Assembly (NCBI GenBank): GCA_900088475.1
Contig: FLMG01001651.1
Span: forward strand, 53,942-78,236
DNA length: 24,295 bases
From: Hyphochytrium catenoides
Lineage: Eukaryota; Sar; Hyphochytriomycetes; Hyphochytriales; Hyphochytriaceae
Direction: 5' to 3'
Positions 20,914 through 24,295 of the stretch are shown here, piece by piece. The position numbers were made by a program, and so were the translations under genes. Position 1 is the first letter of the stretch. Each line of letters opens with the position of its first letter. The notes below the pieces were generated by a model. That model was not told the origin of the DNA, made no database searches, and saw only the letters and a list, made by a program, of their open reading frames with translations.

Positions 20914-21429
20914 ATGTCCATGTATCTCAGGGTCAAAAGGAAGAATCAGACCGTCTTCTTGCACTGCGAGCCTACTGACACTTTTGCGGCTTTAAAGGAA
21001 AAGCTAAAGTCTGTCGTAGATAGAAGTGCCACCGATATCAAGCTACTCCACACCGATAAGGTCACAGCCGCTTCTGCCTATCTGCGTACATTTCCAGTAA
21101 CCCTACCTGGTTTACACCTAGCTACGGCCTCTTCTGCCACAATCAGGCCCGCAGCTCTGCATCTCTATCCTCTCCTTCTCTCGAAGACACCAACAGTTCC
21201 TTTCCACCGCCAAACTGGTACTACTTCATACTTACCAAATCGCGTTTCCCCTGTATGTATGCAGACGCGAGAGCTTCAAGATCCCGCTTCAGTTCAGGAT
21301 TTTGAATTGGAAACTGACGCCATCATCTTCATGGTGCTTCGTCTAGATGGTAAGCTATTGCCCCTTCGGAAGAGACACTCGCGTGCACCGCGAACACAAG
21401 GGGGAAGTGATGAGCAGGCAAAGGAGTGA
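20914..21429 (+). CDS. ELOB: Elongin B (ubiquitin-like adaptor subunit)
   Basis: Elongin B pairs with elongin C as the adaptor of cullin-RING (CUL2/CUL5-type) ubiquitin ligases and in the elongin transcription factor. Exons 20914-21060, 21265-21349 and 21401-21429 give 86 residues, against 118 in humans. The ubiquitin-like fold opens with MSMYLRVKRKNQTVFL, matching the animal start M-D-V-F-L-M-I-R-R-H-K-T-T-I-F. It continues with FAALKEKLKSVV, IKLLHTDK and, after the intron, TRELQDPASVQDF and AIIFMVLRLD, then a short tail ending DEQAKE. The ATG at 20914 is chosen because it matches the family start. Both introns (204 and 51 nt) are multiples of three without stops, so an unspliced transcript would also be open. 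The fold match makes elongin B the best call; a generic ubiquitin-like protein is the alternative. Confidence 0.82.
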   Translation: MSMYLRVKRKNQTVFLHCEPTDTFAALKEKLKSVVDRSATDIKLLHTDKVTAASAYLRTFPVTLPGLHLATASSATIRPAALHLYPLLLSKTPTVPFHRQTGTTSYLPNRVSPVCMQTRELQDPASVQDFELETDAIIFMVLRLDGKLLPLRKRHSRAPRTQGGSDEQAKE

Positions 21430-22006
21430 TTATGAGTAAAGAAAGCTATGCGTTTGGACGCGGGGATGAGTGCAGACGGAGAGCGATAAAACAAAAAGAA
21501 GGGAAGGGTCAAACATGCGCAAAGTTCAGCGAGGCAACGTGGAACGGTGATTGAGTGACGAATGGGGTCAAAGATATGTCTATGCGAGGAGAAAGACGGC
21601 GGCAACGGACATTGAAATCTGTCACTATAGACGAATTGACCTGTATCCCATAGGTACGGACAAGTTTGAAGAGATCGAAATATCTGAGTCCTCCAACAAG
21701 GAAGAACCAAGCCATTGAACGGACCATGGCCGACATCATACCAGCTTCCAAGATCCTTCCTCGTTGACGCGCTGAAGCAAACTAGCTTCTTTCATTCAGG
21801 GAAGCCCGAGGAAACTCCTAGTGCGGAACCAGCATTCCGTCATATATGCTCTCCTCTTTCCCCTCTGCCTCGCTACCAGCCCGAAACTGAACTCATAAGC
21901 GACCCCACTTGCCGAATGCTGGCTAGGACTTTTCGATATATTATATAATCAACTTCTAGCCTTGTTTCCATTCTGAAGTGTGTAATACTGACAGACTCTT
22001 CGTCTT
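21430..22006. other. Convergent spacer between elongin B and DNALI1
   Basis: The region holds the 3' ends of two converging genes. One minus-strand ATG frame starting at 21739 encodes a hydrophobic peptide (SMAWFFLVGGLRYFDLFKL and on) that could be a small membrane protein; it is listed separately. Otherwise nothing was recognised. Confidence 0.5.
21641..21739 (-). CDS. Possible first exon of a small hydrophobic protein (speculative)
   Basis: From ATG 21739 the minus strand reads MMSAMVRSMAWFFLVGGLRY and on through FDLFKLVRTYGIQ, then meets a plausible GT donor (GTCAAT) after 21641, 33 codons in all. Unspliced, the frame runs on to a stop at 21509 with less protein-like sequence. Residues 8-18 could form part of a membrane helix. 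I recognise no family and found no second exon, so this may be chance. Confidence 0.2.
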
Positions 22007-23813
22007 CTATTTTGGCGCCGCCAACATGCTCTCAAGCGAAGTCTTCAGCTGTTCGTTGGTCTTCTTCAGAAAGTCTACCTCGTCCTGATGCTTTTTCTCG
22101 TCCTGCTCTCTTCGTGAGGCTTCTCTCTGAAGAATTCCTCCATGTCGCGATTGAAGCTCTTCAGATTGGCGCTCCAGATCAGAAATCTCAGCTTCCAGTT
22201 GCGTGATCTGTAGAGACATTAGAGAGAGATGTGCCATCGTGAAACCAAGCACTCAAAGAAAGCAAGGTGGACGACCGCGAAAGGGGGCGGTGCCCAGGTA
22301 AGATAGGGAGTACTAGTGCTAGCTAGGCGCAGCCCATAAGCATCAGTCGCAGAGGAAGGACAGCGAGGCGGGAGAAGGAAGGCTAGTTGGGAGCTCGGAC
22401 CTTAGACTGCATCTCGGCCTTCTTCTGCTCAGTGAGAATGGCCTTCCTCATGCCAAAAGCGATGCTGCTCTCATAGAGCGTCTGATACGCACTTATGGCC
22501 ATGCGTATTTCATCCCTGACCCGGAGTACCAGCAGGCCGCGTTCCGCGCACTCAATCGTGATGTGACGGATCAGCTCGTCTAGTAGTAGTCAAAAAGGGA
22601 GGAGAAGATAGATTTAAGGCTGAGATCAATGAGGAGGCTAGGAACCTGTTTTCAAAACAGGGCAAACGAAGACGAGAGAGCAGATGGTGCCTTGCCACAA
22701 GACAGCGAGAAGCAAGCGGTAGAAAGGGTACGATGTCGGCACAGTGAGAGATTGGAGAACCAACGAGTAGTAGAGAAGAATCCCACAGAGCCGCAATATC
22801 GGCTGAATTATGTTTTCTTCACTTCATGGGGGACTAAGTGTCCACGATGAGTGATGGCACGAAGCCGTCGGTCGAGCAATATCAAAAAAAGACACTAAAT
22901 GTGGGAAGAGGTCCTTGGTGCGGGACGGCCCCTGAGAGTGCGATGGAATCTCTATGGACAAGAACAGAGATAAGAAGCTAACGTGAACTACGTGGCATTT
23001 GCATACCAAAACACTGAGTGTACAGCTCCTCTCGGATTGGACAGATGCCTGTCTCTCTCGCCTGTCTCTGTTGAAGTTTCAGATCCAGTTGCTCCTGGAT
23101 GAACATAGTGAGACAAAGAACCGTTAACCGAGAGAATTAGGGGTCATGATAGGCCGGCCAAGAGGCTGCAAACCTTGTGGACTGTAGAGACGAGACAAGG
23201 ACCAGCTCGAGCTCACCTGCAACGTGATGACATCAAGGCGCGTAGCCGGTGTGCTAGAGACATATTGTACCCATAGCTGGCCGTCCTCTGTCCATTCCCT
23301 GGCCAAAAATGTGAGTATGTAACCGAGCAAGTTGGAGAGACCGCATGTGCCGGAAGGCAACAGATGGAGGAGGATGGAGTCAAAGCCATGTGCAGGGCCT
23401 TTGGAACTAGGCACAGTGGGAGCCTGAGACAAGCAGCAAGAGAAGGACAGACAGACAGAAAGAAAGAAAGAAAAGGAGGTGGGAGAAACCTCGCCTGCTC
23501 ACGAGCGGCTTTTTGAAAATAGCTACAAGTTAAAGGTCTTGAGACGATGTCGATGACATGAGGAGAAGGCTAATCCTGCAAGTGCTTGCGTCCACACATC
23601 CACCGCCTTCCTTTTCAGTTCAGTGCAATCTTTGCACCACTTTTTTTCCCTCCTTTGTCCTTACCTTGGCGGCAGTATCGAGTTGAGGATGTCCTCTGTC
23701 TGGGAATGCTCCTTGTCAAGCCCTGCCTTCTTCTTCTTCACCTGCTTCTCGCTCGTTGTGCTGACAAGCTTAGGGTGGTCATATTTGACCAGAGAAGCGC
23801 TAGGGGGAATCAT
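22007..23813 (-). CDS. DNALI1: Axonemal inner-arm dynein light chain p28 (DNALI1)
   Basis: The p28 light chain binds single-headed inner-arm dyneins of the ciliary or flagellar axoneme and is needed for normal beating. Exons 23665-23813, 23217-23298, 23007-23094, 22401-22579 and 22007-22207 give 232 residues, slightly short of the human protein. Landmarks in order are MIPPSASLVKYDHPKLVS, TEDILNSILPPREW, DGQLWVQYVSSTPATRLDV, EQLDLKLQQRQARETGICPI, ELIRHITIECAERGLLVLRV, RDEIRMAISAYQTLYESSIA and FGMRKAIL, then a coiled coil with QDEKKHQDEVDFLKKTNEQL, ending MLAAPK. All are close to animal and Chlamydomonas p28. The ATG at 23813 matches the family start M-I-P-P. It is the clearest lifestyle marker in the window, implying motile cilia at some stage. 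Confidence 0.96.
23446..23476. repeat. Purine-rich microsatellite (ACAG then AAAG units)
   Basis: A run of three ACAG-type units passes directly into four AAAG-type units within the DNALI1 intron 23299-23664. On the transcribed minus strand this is a pyrimidine tract. It is an ordinary slippage-prone repeat. Confidence 0.85.
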
Positions 23814-24130
23814 TTCTGCTGCGCTCTTCTCCCCTTCTACTGTGCTACTTAAACCTCACTGTACCCAGCAGTCCTCTAGGTCCGACTCCTGCTTTCTCTT
23901 TGCTCTTCAGGAGGTCTAAGCTTTCTTTATAGACATAGATGGTGTAAGCAGCCGCTGTCTCAGGTAGATGACTACGGTTTTGGTCAAGTTCAAGAGTATC
24001 ACTGGTAAGGAGCTCTGTTTGTGGGCTTCAGCGGCTAAACTCACTAGGAGAGGTCCTTGAACAAGCTGATCATCGATCAATTTTGCGCTTCCTCGTCTTC
24101 GTCAGTGCACTTCGAGGTCCGAAGTCTGAC
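23814..24130. promoter_or_regulatory. Upstream region of DNALI1 and 3' flank of the next minus-strand gene
   Basis: These 317 bp contain the DNALI1 promoter and leader on the minus strand and the 3' untranslated region of the gene at the right edge. No core promoter motif stands out. Confidence 0.5.
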
Positions 24131-24295
24131 TTATCTTTCGCCTACGTTGAGCTGTCCGTCGTCATTTGGTGCCACACTCGCTTCCTCTGTCTCTTTCCCT
24201 TTCTCAGCACGCTTGGCTCTGCCCTGCTGCCACCTTAGAGCCGCTGGGCCGAGGCTGTAACGTCCAATACTAAAGACACCAAGTAGTACTGGGGT
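24131..24295 (-). CDS. C-terminal exon of an unidentified, probably membrane, protein (runs off window)
   Basis: The minus strand from the window edge reads without a stop for 54 codons to a TAA at 24131-24133. It begins with a hydrophobic stretch PVLLGVFSIGRYSLGPAAL, followed by a basic run RWQQGRAKRAEKGKE and a polar tail ending QLNVGER. A hydrophobic segment followed by positive charges is typical of a last membrane helix with a cytosolic tail. The rest of the gene lies outside the window and I do not recognise the family. The exon could be shorter if an acceptor lies inside it. Confidence 0.5.
   Translation of the reverse strand, partial: TPVLLGVFSIGRYSLGPAALRWQQGRAKRAEKGKETEEASVAPNDDGQLNVGER

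Noticed and set aside
22629-22850. Plus-strand 73-codon ORF
   Set aside because: It lies within the DNALI1 intron 22580-23006 on the opposite strand and has no recognisable features.
1-24295. CRISPR arrays, bacterial operons, ribosome-binding sites, toxin-antitoxin or phage genes
   Set aside because: The window is spliced eukaryotic nuclear DNA; no spaced identical repeats or prokaryotic gene layout were seen.

Overview
This is nuclear DNA from an intron-rich, gene-dense eukaryote. Eight recognisable conserved genes are packed into 24.3 kb and cut by about 51 short GT-AG introns, most of them 45-390 bp. I rebuilt exons by joining the frame on both sides of each GT..AG pair. For every complete gene the spliced length is a multiple of three and the protein follows its family throughout. 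One gene is an inner-arm dynein light chain, so the organism has or recently had motile cilia or flagella. Together with compact introns and decayed Ty1/copia retroelements this suggests a flagellate protist or alga. The lineage cannot be fixed from this window.

Layout: 1-1555 (+), 3' half of VPS41, with its RING-H2 end. 1556-2353, convergent spacer with a tandem hairpin repeat and a probable copia RNase H relic. 2354-3793 (-), proteasome subunit alpha type-4, whose first coding exon is only the ATG. 3794-4543, divergent spacer. 4544-10202 (+), a Fun30/SMARCAD1-type SNF2 remodeller in 17 exons. 10203-10886, convergent spacer. 10887-14011 (-), 6-phosphofructo-2-kinase/fructose-2,6-bisphosphatase in 11 exons. 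14012-16777, accessory block with two inverted copia integrase relics. 16778-18282 (+), ribosome-biogenesis factor RRS1. 18470-20179 (-), TMEM19/DUF92 membrane protein. 20914-21429 (+), elongin B. 22007-23813 (-), axonemal dynein light chain p28 (DNALI1). 24131-24295 (-), last exon of an unidentified, probably membrane, protein.

The genes do not form a pathway. They cover trafficking, proteolysis, chromatin, glycolytic control, ribosome assembly, ubiquitin-ligase adaptors and cilia, as expected for ordinary eukaryotic gene order. The strongest unusual signal is in the PFK-2/FBPase-2. The histidine that carries the phosphate in the bisphosphatase RHG motif is proline (R-P-G), while the kinase motifs are intact, and the N-terminus carries a hydrophobic segment. 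This predicts a kinase-only and possibly membrane-tethered enzyme. Other points are stop-free, multiple-of-three introns in elongin B, the ATG-only exon of the proteasome gene, and the head-to-head copia relics meeting at a short palindrome. I see no convincing undescribed multi-gene system.
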